Of a stretch of DNA of 64,000 bases, positions 47,387-58,495 are shown in pieces. A program made the position numbers and the translations under genes. How positions within the stretch are numbered: the stretch's first letter is position 1; each line of letters starts with the position of its first letter. The DNA is from Hedera helix (lineage: Eukaryota; Streptophyta; Magnoliopsida; Apiales; Araliaceae). The notes below the pieces were generated by a model, which worked only from the letters and a program-made list of their open reading frames with translations, made no database searches and was not told where the DNA came from. The DNA lies in assembly GCA_947179155.2 (NCBI GenBank), contig OX359284.1:7605432-7669431 (forward strand), read 5' to 3'.

Positions 47387-48480
47387 ATACGCACAATATC
47401 AATGTCGATGCTCTACTACTCCTTTACAATTCCAAAATAGACACTCAACTTGTCCCTCTATAACTTAAAGTGAACGACGTCCTCTTTGCGGCAAACTATC
47501 GAACATGTGGTGCGCAGCTATATTTCCCCCAAACTCAAGTCTAATTGGCAATTGACATTAACCCTAACCGACGGACAATGTGCACAAACGAACCTAGCTC
47601 TAGTCACGCCACCCAAACCACCATTGCTCCTCTAGTGGCCAACACAAACCAACTGGGCAAACCCAAGACAATACATCGAGACTTGACAAGAAAAACTACT
47701 GAAACCTTACTGAATTTAATGAATTGATGGCTAAAATCACAATAATTGATACCTCAATTTGGATGATTGACCCCCAATTTGTGTAGACGAACCGTGAACA
47801 CCGCTTAACCTTCAGCGAAGAACTCGGATGGAATACTGTGAAATGGGTTGTGTGATGTTGAGGTTTGACGGTAAATGGAGGATGGTGTAGTATATTGGGT
47901 ACGAGGAATAGGGTTTAAAAGTGAAAGAGAGAATAATCGGGGTTTTGAGAGAGAGTAAGTTCGAGTTTAGGTTGTGTGAATGTCTCTTAAGTGTATTCTG
48001 ATCGGGCATGAAATTGTTTTTAAAAACTAAAAATCGAGCATCTCACCGAGGCGCAGTGAAATAGCCTACAAAGTTCACCGGGGCGCAGTTGGACAGAGGC
48101 AATTTCGCTGAGGGCAAAATCAGAGCTCGTCGGGGCACAGTTATGCCGTTCAAACTTCTCGCCGAGGTGCAGTTACTGATTTTTGGAAAAAACATTCTGC
48201 TGCACTTTTTAAATTATGAGCTCCATAATCATCATCCAAAGCTGCAATAAGGTAAAATTCACAAGAATTAGTGAAGCTCACATAAGAAATTGCTTCCTAA
48301 GCTAGAAATTTATTAATTCCTAAAAATTGAATAAATTAAACCAAAAGGGTCTTAAAAATGAAAACAGAATGCATAATACGATAAACTATGGTTGGGTTAC
48401 CTCCCAACGACCGCTTGATTTAGAGTCTTTCAACCTGACTATCTCCTTCCGCTTAAACAGGATCTGCAAGGGTTATGGAG
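47387..48480 (-). other. Athila spacer between pol and third ORF
   Basis: No coding sequence recognised. A G-rich TTGAGTTTGGGGG on the minus strand (near 47526-47540) resembles an internal polypurine tract. A cluster of CGCAGT phrases lies at 48043-48182. The short ORFs (47545 plus, 47812 minus) show no motif. Confidence 0.55.
48043..48182. repeat. Degenerate CTGCGCCCCGGTGA repeat
   Basis: On the minus strand the phrase ACTG(C/T)(G/A)CC(C/T)CGGCGAG-like occurs about four times at intervals of 30-50 bp: CTGCACCTCGGCGAG, CTGTGCCCCGACGAG, CTGCGCCCCGGTGAA and CTGCGCCTCGGTGAG, with one weaker copy. It is similar to GC motifs in the LTRs at 42905, 56910 and 62350. Confidence 0.75.
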
Positions 48481-49611
48481 GTCCACTGATGATCCACGAC
48501 ACCGCCCCAATCATGCTTTAGCCATTGACTATTGACCTTGAACGTTTGATGAGAACGTGGGTCATTTACTTCGATCGTTCTGTATGGGAAGACATTAGTT
48601 ATTGTAAATGGTTCGGACCATCTGGATTTCAATTTGCCCAGAAAAGCTTAAGTTTTGAATTGAATAACAAGACAGATTGGCCCGGTTCGAATGTTCACTT
48701 AACAATGAACTTATCATGCCATTTTTTGACTTTCTTCTTATACAATTTGGCATTTTCACAAGCGTGCATTCTAAACTCGTCCATTTCATTCAATTGCAAG
48801 AACATCTTTTCTCCCACTACCTGCGAATCAAAATTTAGCTTCTTGATTGCCCAATACGCGTTATGCTCTAATTCTACTAGAAGATGGCATGTTTTTCCAT
48901 AGACAAGCCTATATGGAGACATGTTTATTGGAGTCTTGTAGGAAGTACGGTATGCCCATAGAGCCTCATCAAACTTGCTGGACCAATCTTTTCGGGTCGG
49001 GTTTACAATCTTTTCCAAGAGCCGTTTGACCTACTGTTGGTAATCTTAGCTTGTCCACTCGTTTGTGGGTGATATGTCATCACAACTTTATGTCATACTC
49101 CATACTTAGTGAGAAGAGCTGCAAAATATTTGTTGCATAAATGGGACCCCCCATCACTGATTATAGCTCTCGGTGTTCTAAATCTTATAAAAATGTTCTT
49201 ACACAAGAAATTGAGAACAACTTTAGCATCATTAATAAGTACAGCCACTGCTTCGACCCACTTAGAAACGTAGTCCACCCCCACTAAGATGTATTTGTTA
49301 TTGAATGACAATTAGAATGGTCCCATGAAGTCGATCCCCCATACGTCGAATATTTCCATTTCCAATATTTTATTCAAAGACGTCTCCTGCTGACTTGAGA
49401 TGTTGCCAACCCATTGACATCTATCACACCTCTTACCGAATTCATGAGCATCTTTGAAGATTGTAAGCCAATAAAATCCAGATTAGAGGATCTTGGCATC
49501 TATTCTATCACCTCCATAATGACCTCCATAGAGGGATGAGTGGCAGTGTTGTAGAATATCTTCAATTTCCTCCCTAACCACACATCTTCTTAACATCTGG
49601 TCAGCAAATTG
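48481..49611 (-). pseudogene. Athila integrase, broken
   Basis: Fragments in several frames cover the integrase. The HHCC finger (CDRCQWVGN, about 49410-49440) is followed by the core with GIDFMGPF (first Asp, near 49330), ISDGGSH (second Asp, near 49150) and YHPQTSGQAKITN (49035-49075). At 49045-49047 the expected catalytic Glu is Lys. The C-terminal part is EALWAYRTSYKTPI, then SPYRLVYGK (48880-48960), and a last piece with KLKSRWSEPFTI (about 48600). Stops and frame changes at about 49312, 49090 and 48695 separate the pieces. Both the frame breaks and the Glu-to-Lys change abolish function. Confidence 0.88.
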
Positions 49612-50227
49612 TCAGAAAAGAAAAGGTTCATCCCACAAATACTGCTTGACATCATGTAGGAACCTCTTTTTTTGTTGATAGCTCAAGTCATAAGGAATTA
49701 CACCATTGACGATGTAATTGACGTAATCCGTATACCAAGGAGCTTCATTTGCTACATAGAATAGCTGCTCGTCGGAGAAGGACACATTTATCAACACTCC
49801 ATCTCCTTCATTTTGTTGCGAATTTTCTAGTTTAGAGAGATGGTCCGCTACTTGGTTCTCGAACCCCTTCCTATCCCGAATCTCAAGGTCAAATTCCTGA
49901 AGTAGAAGAATCCAACGAATCAACCTTGGCTTGGCATCCTTCTTAGAAATGAGATATTTTATAGCAGAGTGGTCTGTAAACACGATCACCTTTCTCCCAA
50001 TCAAATATGCTCAAAATTTGTCGAAGGCAAAGACCACTGCAAGTAATTCCTTCTCCGTCGTGGAGTAGTTCAATTGTGTATCTGTCAGAGTTTTGCTAAC
50101 ATAGTAAATTACGTGAAATACCTTTTCCTTGCATTGGCCTAAGACTGATCCAATGACATAGTCGCTAGCATTACACATGAGCTTGAACGATAGACTCTAA
50201 TCCGGACGACTATTATCGGCGCAATTA
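49612..50227 (-). pseudogene. Athila RNase H and connector, broken
   Basis: The open piece 49612-50004 contains the RNase H motif FTDHSAIKYL, the RWILLLQEFDLEI segment and ADHLSKLEN, followed by the linker to integrase (EAPWYTDYVNYI). The N-terminal half of RNase H (50005-50227) is not in the same frame and carries stops. The order fits gypsy pol between RT and integrase. Confidence 0.85.
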
Positions 50228-51244
50228 TTAGCTTTTTGTTAAAATCTGAAATGCCTCATGACACTCTGTAGAGAATTTAAATGGAACATCTTTTTTGAGT
50301 AAAGCACATAGCAGCTTTGTGATCTTGGATAAATCCTTGATAAACCGTCGATAAAATCCTACATGTCCCAAGAAACTATGAATTCCCTTCACAGAAGTCG
50401 GTGGTGGTAGAATTTCAATCGTCTTGAGAACCAAATTTGTTTCTACGCACCTCTAGAAAACTAATATCAAATTTACTAAGCATAGATCAAAACTATCACC
50501 AAAGACTGAGAAATCATTCATAAAAATTTCCAAATTTTGCTCCACCATATCAGAAAAGATCACTATCATACATCTCTGAAATATCGCAGGTGCATTGCAA
50601 AGCTCGAAAGACATCCTCCGGAAAGCAAATGTTCTATATGGACAAGTGAATGTCGTCTTTTCCTGATCCTCGGGGGCTATAACAATTTGATTGTAGCCCG
50701 AATACCCACCCAACAGACAGTAAAATGGATGCCTCGCTAATCTATCTAGCATCTGATCAATGAAAAGCAAAGGAAAATGATCTTTGCGAGTTACTTTGTT
50801 CAATTTCTGATAATCCATACAGACTCGCCAACCAGTCACCATCCTTGTCGAGATTAACTTGTTGTTCTCATTGGCTACTACTGTCATGCCTCCTTTCTTT
50901 GGTACACATTGCACCGGACTAACCTACAAATTGTCTGATATGGGATAGATGATACCCGCATCCAACCACTTGATAATCTCTTTTTTTATGACTTCCTTCA
51001 TTATTGGATTTAGCCTTCGTTGTTTCTCTATAACTGGTTTAGCATCCTCCTCGAGCAATATTTTGTGCATACACAGCGATGGGTTTATTCCCTTTATATC
51101 CGCTATAGTCCAACCAATGGCAGTTTTGAATTCCCGCAATATTCTTAACAATTTTTTCTCGTGTAACTCGTCGAGTGAAGCAAAAATAATTACCGGTAGT
51201 GTAGAAGAATCCCCTAAGTAAGAATACCTTAAATGGTTTGGCAA
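50228..51244 (-). pseudogene. Athila reverse transcriptase, broken, active site changed
   Basis: Three pieces are present. 50924-51244 carries the N-terminal lead-in (GWTIADIKGI, then EKQRRLNP). 50453-50914 carries the palm, with VCMDYQKLNK and the active site FMNDFSVFG. 50228-50434 carries the thumb (HSFLGHVGFYRRFI). The active-site box is normally FMDD; the codon at 50516-50518 encodes Asn instead of the first of the two Asp residues, which should destroy metal binding. A stop near 50921 and a frame change near 50440 separate the pieces. Confidence 0.9.
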
Positions 51245-52100
51245 TTATTTCAACTCCAAAACGGGTGGTTCTTCTATGGATGTCTTTTCATGGGTATTTG
51301 ATTTTTGTGAATGCTCTAATGGCTCATATTGCTTCCCGACCTGTACGAGTGGTGTAGATGCATTCCATAGCTGCACAAACTCTAGTGGGACTGGAAAATC
51401 TACAGCTTTAGGACTAACTAAAGTCGTTATAAGTGAATCTGCATGAAAATTAACTTCAGAAACTTCATCTACTGCTACCTCTAACCAATCAACTCTGAAA
51501 CACTCTTTCGCCTCCTTTGGGAACTTCATAGCTTTGAACACACTAAATGTGACCTCTTGATCATGGACCTTCATCGTAAGCTCCCCTTTTTGCACGTCGG
51601 TCAAGGTTTTACCCGTAGCCAAGAATGGACGCCCAAGTACAAATGAAATTTCTTTAGCCTCCTCGAAGTCCAACACTATGAAATCTACCAGAAAGATGAA
51701 TTTACCAACTTTCACCAATATGTCCTCCATTATTCCTCTTGGATAAGTCAATGACCTGTCTGCTAGCTGTATAGTGACATTGGTCAGCTTCACTTCCTTC
51801 AGACCCAACTGCTGATAGATAAACAACGACATCAAATTAATACTGGCCCCTAAATCACACAAGGCTTTCCCAAAGAACTTGTCACTAATGGTACATGGTA
51901 TCGTGAAACTGCCTGGATCTCTTAGTTTGGGGGGTAGCTTCTTTTGTAAAATGGCACTACATTCCTCCATCAGTGCGACTATTTCTAAATCTTCCAATTT
52001 TCTCTTCCTTGATAGAATCTCCTTCATAAATTTCACATAGTTTGGCATTTGTTATATAGCATACGCAAAGGTATATTGATCTGAAGCTTGAACACCTCTA
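51245..52100 (-). pseudogene. Athila protease region
   Basis: The 267-codon open piece 51245-52048 holds the retropepsin-like domain with CDLGASINLM (near 51820-51850), where DLG replaces the usual DTG/DSG as in other Athila elements. It also has the flap-region motif SFVLGRPFLATGKTLTDVQ. It is the best preserved part of this element. A stop separates it from RT (51244), and the junction with gag at about 52050-52190 has further stops. Confidence 0.87.
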
Positions 52101-52187
52101 AAAACTTTGAAAATTATTTGTCTGCCTTAGCCTTTTAGAGTCGCTTAGGAATGGAACTGGTAGTACATAGGAATTCGGCTCGACTCC

Positions 52188-52871
52188 TTAAGATTTTTCT
52201 ACGGTCTTCTCCTTTTTCTTTGTAAAATCCTCATCTTTACGTGCCTTCTGTTCAACTTTGCAATCATTTTCTCGTGGCTGCTTAGAGTTCTCCTTAACTA
52301 TTTCAGATAATTTTGTCCTACTCCTCAAGATAATTGCGTTACAATGCTCATTACCCTCTCCCCTTGGATTCTTCTCAGTATCATTTGGTAAAGAACCTTG
52401 AGGTCGATTGTTTAAAGCACTATGGATCTGACCCATCTAATTCTCAAGATTCCTTATCTAAGCTGTTTGATTTATCGGGTTGTTGGATTTGTTGATGTTG
52501 CTGGTTTTGGAATTCGGGTGGGTATGAATGCCTTGGAGATTGAGCTTGAGGTTGTGCCTAATTATTGCTCCAAGAAAAGTTTGTATGGTTCCTCTACCCT
52601 GGATTGTAATTATTTGCATTGTTGCCATATTGCTACTGCCAGTTTTGATTTCCAATAAACTGCCCAGATTCAGAATTGATTGCACATTGCTCTGTCGAGT
52701 GATTTCCTGCACAAAGCTCACATACTGTCTCCATCTGAACCTTCTGTATTCCCATAACGTCCATTCTCTTTGACATGGTAGAAAGTTGTGTTGTCACATG
52801 TGCCGAAAAGATGTCATAGGATCAACCTCATAAATAACTGCTGCCCTTGGCTGATGAGTTCTAGTTGTAGG
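52188..52871 (-). pseudogene. gag: Athila gag, C-terminal part
   Basis: The zinc finger CELCAGNHSTEQC, of the Athila form CX2CX3HX4C, is encoded at 52684-52722, preceded by a stretch ending VDPMTS (near 52815). It is followed by an Asn/Gln-rich region and the AIILRSRTKL motif (52188-52436). The pieces lie in different frames. The upstream half of gag is displaced to 61013-61780 by the nested solo LTR, whose target duplication GTAGG ends at 52871. Confidence 0.82.
52867..52871. repeat. Target duplication GTAGG (left) of long solo LTR
   Basis: GTAGG precedes TGTAACGACC at 52872 and recurs at 61013-61017 directly after the other end. It shows one insertion event into Athila gag. Confidence 0.9.
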
Positions 52872-54049
52872 TGTAACGACCCCAAATATGGGTCCCTTGA
52901 ACTTGGAATCTGGTTCGCCACTGTACAACCTTTTTCTTATCGTTCAAGACTTACAACAATATTATAATTGTTATATAATCATTTATTTAAAATTTTACAA
53001 CATCTCTTTCTATTCTAGAATCATAATCTTTACAAATTCCTAGTATGTCTCAATATCATACATAGTACGAGTTCATTCTATTACAATCAATTTGAGTATT
53101 TAAACACTCACGATACACATTAACCAATTTTTTAATTACACAATCATTTTACCTGTCCAATCCGGACTCATACCTACAATAGACTTTTAGACTTTCGGTT
53201 AAAGTAATACGCATTCCTGTTCCTTAATCTTTATCAAAAACTTTGGATATCTCACACTTATCTGAAAGTGTTGGTTTCATAGCAAGAGTGAGCACGACAG
53301 CTTAACAAGTCTAACAGTTACACATAACACATTACATGTTTCACATGTTATACATACTTTGCATTTTATTCCTACATCATGCATTTCATGCTTTTCATTT
53401 TATGAATGTTTCATACTTCTTATGTATCACATATAATACGCATCTAGCCTCTATCAAATCATGCTTCATATTTTATACATACTTCACATGTAATCGTACT
53501 TCATGCTTTTCATATACTTCACATATATTCATACTTTATTGGCTTTACATAATATAGATAATATCAATATATCTTCATATCAACAATTTAATATCACATT
53601 ATAGCATATTAATGCACATAGGAGCAAGTTCTGAAAAACTTGTCTGGTTCTCTTTTACTGTTTACCCTTATTTTTCATCTTTCGTTCAACCTACGATTAT
53701 GTATGAGATTGACATAAAATGATTAGTTATAATGACTATTAATTAGTCTTAACTTAAGACCTTAATTTCAATCTATTAACGCTACTATGTCTGACAAACG
53801 AACCCTTGCGTCCCGGATAAATCCTAGCTTGGACATGCCAAGTACGATTATCCAACTTTCACCAATACCTTTTGTTCTTCATACAACCTGTATTTAGTAA
53901 GTTGTCTAATTTTTAGTCATTAATGGACTCTTACGTTGGTTTAATTCAATTAAACTTTCTTCTTTTACATAACTTACTGATTCGGACATTTAATAATGTA
54001 CCAAATACCTCACAATATTGTCTACCTTTGATAATATACAACCACATTC

Positions 54050-54277
54050 AATTATTATTAACCATTTAATAATATTTTAATCACTTATTAATATTATTAA
54101 CCGTTTAATAATATTTTAATTACTTATTAATATTATTAACCATTTAATAATATTTTAATCACTTGTTAATATTATTAACCATTTAATAATATTTTAATCA
54201 TTTATTAATGTTATTAATCATTTAATAACTTTTTAATCATATACTAATATTATTAATCATTTAATAATATTTTAATA
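54050..54277. repeat. AT hairpin array, six units
   Basis: These are the same self-complementary ~38-bp units (AATATTATTAACC, spacer, TTTAATAATATTTTAAT) as in the block 1 LTRs, but only about six copies against about 21. Copy number therefore changes within the family. Confidence 0.85.
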
Positions 54278-55110
54278 ATCTTCAAACAATACCAATAGTT
54301 AATTTTTTAATTGTGTTAACTTTAGTCTTTATTTTAAACATTTAGCTACCAATTAGTCACTAATAGATTCTATATATATTGGTTTAGTATTCAATCACAT
54401 TTTTTTTACACTTATTTTAACTTAAATTTTTACAGAAAACCCGACCCGGACAGACCTGACCCGATCCGGACCAACTCGACCCGACCCGGATAGCAAAAAT
54501 AGGTTTTGAACAGTGTGTTTGACCACTGCGGCGGTGGGCCAAAAACCAAAAACCCTAATTTATAGATTACCCAACCCTCCTTCACTCAAACTGCCATAAC
54601 TTTTTCATTTCAAAATATTTTTGGGTGTTTCTTGAGTCCATTCTCATCAAAAAATTTCTCTCTACAACTTCTCTTTAGATCACAAATCCAAATTTCAAAT
54701 GAAATTAGGCTTAAAATCTCTCACAATTACAGAATAAAAACTAGTTTCATAAATCCTTAATTCGATTGGTTCAAACATGATGGTACAAGCATTATTTGCT
54801 AGATCATCATGTTTTATGACTCTACATACATCATATACATAACATACATCATATATATCCCCACTAGTACCTTTAACAACATAAAATAAAAAGATCAAGG
54901 TTAAGAAACTTTTTAACCTTCATAGTTTCTTCTTTTTCCTTGCTTGAGCTTTGCTAGGAATGACTAGGACTCCTCCTCTATCTTCTTCTTCCACTCGAAA
55001 TGACTAACACACTTGGTGGTTCTCTTAAACTCTCTCAAATGAGCTCTCACTTCTCTCTCTATAACTTGGTGAAACAAATGAACAAACACTAACAAATGAA
55101 CCAAGGTCTC

Positions 55111-55118
55111 TATTTATA
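55111..55118 (-). promoter_or_regulatory. TATA box of long solo LTR
   Basis: TATAAATA on the minus strand lies in the same relative position as in the 4170-bp LTR (6720-6727). Transcription would run leftwards through the hairpin array. Confidence 0.6.
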
Positions 55119-55428
55119 GCCCTTTCTATCATCTTTTTCTATTACTTACAATATGTATATCTATACCAATTGACTAACATATCTTACCAATCTCTACAAA
55201 GTCCAATCCTAACTTGATTTATGGAAGAAAAATACTAAGTTGAATGACTAAAATGAATGACTTCAATCAAGCTTTATTGTAAGCAACTTTTGGAGTGAAA
55301 ATTAAGCAATATGAAGCAACACTCAACATCCCCATGTGGGGCCCCCTAAAAATTTGGCCCTAGCATTTATTTTCACCAATTTAGCTTTATTTTCATTAGT
55401 TATATATACATATATACGTAGACACTAA

Positions 55429-55461
<33 letters not shown>

Positions 55462-56837
55462 CACTCTTACAATTCTATCTTTTCTATCTCATTTGACCAA
55501 TTAACTCTACTAAGATTACTTTCCACCCATAGTATTACCTAAGGTTTATTCACTAACACCCCTTTGGTTAATTCTCTACACACTTGTGACCTAAGGTTAA
55601 CCCAAACTTCTAACCATGGTCCAAGCTCATCATATTTACACATATACATGTAACGCACTGAAATCCCTACGTTTCTTAATTTTATCCATTCAATTCTGGA
55701 TTTCATAATAATTAATCTTAAAATCATATTACATTATCCTCAATCATCTTAATGGTGATTTTGTGCATTAAAACATAACCTTTAACCTTTAAAGACATTA
55801 ATTGACCATAATGCCCATAAATCTGTTTATTTTTCTTACAATCATAACCTATCTTAGGATCGTAACGTTCACTTTCTATACATTAGAACTTAGGTCAAAC
55901 ATTAATTAACTGTGACCTAGTCTATTACAATTTCATAATCATATAACTTGTAATTCCACTTAACATCACATGTGAATATATTCATCATATATCTCTATCA
56001 TATATAAAACTCTTCTTACCTCATGCCTGCGCCGTATCTGATCCTGTTTACATACAATCATCCATTGTATCTATATACATCCATGTATCTGTTTATACAT
56101 ATATGTACCATATATAGGAGTTTATTACATATAAAACTCGATTACCAAAATAATACCTTCGCCTTATTCCTTTACAATATTTCTCAAAAATAAATTACAT
56201 TTACTGCTATGACTATAAATTTACAAACCATACATTCATTCCTATTATAATCATGGTTTAATATTTAAAACCAAAACGTTTCATCACTTGCATTTGTACA
56301 ACTTTACATTTAAATTACATATAACAAATTTGCTTCTCCCTTATCCGTACATTCACATTTTTTTACCTTAGCTTAACTGGAACATCCGGCCTTCTCGTAC
56401 TTTACCTGATCTACATTTATCTTACACTTAACCTTTACTGCCTCGCGTAGCCTTCCTATCCTTTCTTGCCTCAATTTACTAGTCTGAACCTTATTTGTCA
56501 ACATTATACCTATATATCAGTATAAGATCATAAAACTTAATATAACTTATCAAACTTATCTCATAATTACACGACCATTCATCTCTAATCATTTCACATT
56601 TGATGTATTATACCTTATGTAAGTTAATAATACATCCTAACTCGTTACCGACATTTTTCATAGCTCTTATCATGATTTGACTTAACTTTAGGCATGTTAT
56701 ATTATGTCATTTATCATTTCATTATACCTTAACACCCTTTATATTGGTCATTCTTTATCTATCTAGGGTTTACATCGCTTATCTTTATCATTCTGTATCA
56801 AAAAGCATTTTGAACACTTTAAAAAATTTCTGTGAAC

Positions 56838-56960
56838 AGTACATTACGCCGTGACCGCTTCAGACTTCGCTGGCCGTGAAGTCCTCTCGGCCCATGAATA
56901 GTACACTGTGCCCCGGCGTAGTGTTCAACACAAAACACTGCGCCCCAGCGCAGTCCTGCA
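56838..56960. repeat. GC-rich CTGCGCC motif cluster in nested LTR
   Basis: Phrases such as GTGCCCCGGCGTAGTG and CTGCGCCCCAGCGCAG (self-complementary) lie with GTACATTACGCCG and GAATAGTACACTGTG in an AT-rich background. Related phrases occur in the Athila LTRs. Confidence 0.75.
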
Positions 56961-57927
56961 GTTCTAGAAATCCTGACTTTTGCTGATTTTTAACTCATTC
57001 ACCATACATCCAATCAAGTCCAAATTTGGAACATTACTAGGTCTTACTACCTAGTATTTTATAAAAAATTTACTTGCCTCATTTGGGTTCTCAAAATCAT
57101 AGAAACAATAGCCCGTAGGAGGGCATTTCAAAACATTTTTAGACTTAGAAAAAATTTCTAACTTTGAAACTCAATTATTTTCAACTTTGGGATTTTTGGC
57201 CATTTGCAACAAAACTTCATTCTAACACTTGAAAAAGTTCGTATACGTCATATATGACATGCTCAAACTTTTAAAACCTTAAAACTTTGCACGAGCCGAG
57301 ATTTGTCCCTTTAAAATCCATTTAGGGTCGAAACGATCGATTTCAATCGTTCGAATCGCCTTTTCAATCAAGTTTTCATTCGTTGATTACCAAATCAACC
57401 TGAACACATATAATAACATAAAACTAAGTCATTTGACTTTAGTTTACCTTTAATTTCTCGAAATTGCCAAAAATCACACTTTGACGACATTTTGTCAACT
57501 TTTAAATTTCAAACCTTAAATTCAACTTAAGTCCTTAAACTCCATACACCACATAGGCTACCACATACACATTTAACAACTTTGTGTATTCACGTAACTT
57601 CTATACTCACCTTTCAAAACACTTTACAGATTAAGATTTGATTTCATTGTAAATCATATCCTAATATTGTAACTTCCTTTACAAAACATGATTTTCAACC
57701 TTCCATGCATCTTTGAAGCTATATAGCATAAAAATATGTATACTTCTTACATATTCAACCTTTCAAACTAGATTTTCATCAAATCTAGCAACATATAACA
57801 CATGATCATATATTAAATTATGATTTCTAGATTGAATTCATACATAAATAGTGCACCACCTTTGGTCTACTACTTCAACACTTAGGGTTTCACATGAAAC
57901 ACACTTTTGACACACAACTTACATAAC

Positions 57928-57930
<3 letters not shown>

Positions 57931-57975
<45 letters not shown>
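57931..57975. repeat. (TA)n microsatellite
   Basis: About 22 TA units. It creates a spurious Tyr-Ile repeat ORF on the minus strand. A shorter run is at 55431-55460. Confidence 0.95.
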
Positions 57976-57978
<3 letters not shown>

Positions 57979-58319
57979 AAAATTCATGCATGATTTTATC
58001 TATTCTTGAATTTAAATACATAAATACCAAAAGTTCATGGTTCAAACATAAACATACCTCCTCGTATGCCCGACTTCTTTGAATAGAAAGCTTTCTCATG
58101 AAGAGAGCTTCATATTTTCTTCTTGCTCCATGACCATTTAAGTTTCCTAGCTCACTAAACCTCAAGCTTTTCACTTTCATCCATGGCTTCCTCTCACTTT
58201 CTCTCTCTTAGGGCTTAAATTCCAACAAAACGAGAATGAAGAAGAAGTTTGCTTTGCTTGGTAATATATAAGAGTTAACTCAATATGAGTTAACTACGCT
58301 TAACTATGGTTAAATCAAC

Positions 58320-58495
58320 CCAAGGGCATTTTGGTCATTTCACACTTTAAGTCAAGGGCACTTTTGGCATTTCATCACTTGGGACACATAGGTCATTACC
58401 TAATTTGTCAAGGGTATTTTGGTCATTTTACCCTTTAGGACACAATGGTCATTAACCAAATTGTTGAGGGCATTTTGGTAAAAATCCAATTTTGC
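58320..58495. repeat. Degenerate tandem repeat AAGGGCATTTTGGTCATTTC
   Basis: AGGGCATTTTGGTCATTT and variants (AGGGCACTTTTGGCATTT, AGGGTATTTTGGTCATTT, AGGGCATTTTGGTAAA) recur four times. Short phrases with GGACACAATGGTCATTA lie between them. The average period is about 50 bp. Confidence 0.75.

Noticed and set aside
48525..48902. Plus-strand ORF of 125 residues
   Set aside because: It is antisense to the Athila integrase C-terminal region and has no motifs of its own.
57890..58180. ORF with a Tyr-Ile repeat on the minus strand
   Set aside because: It is produced by a (TA)n microsatellite inside a solo LTR.
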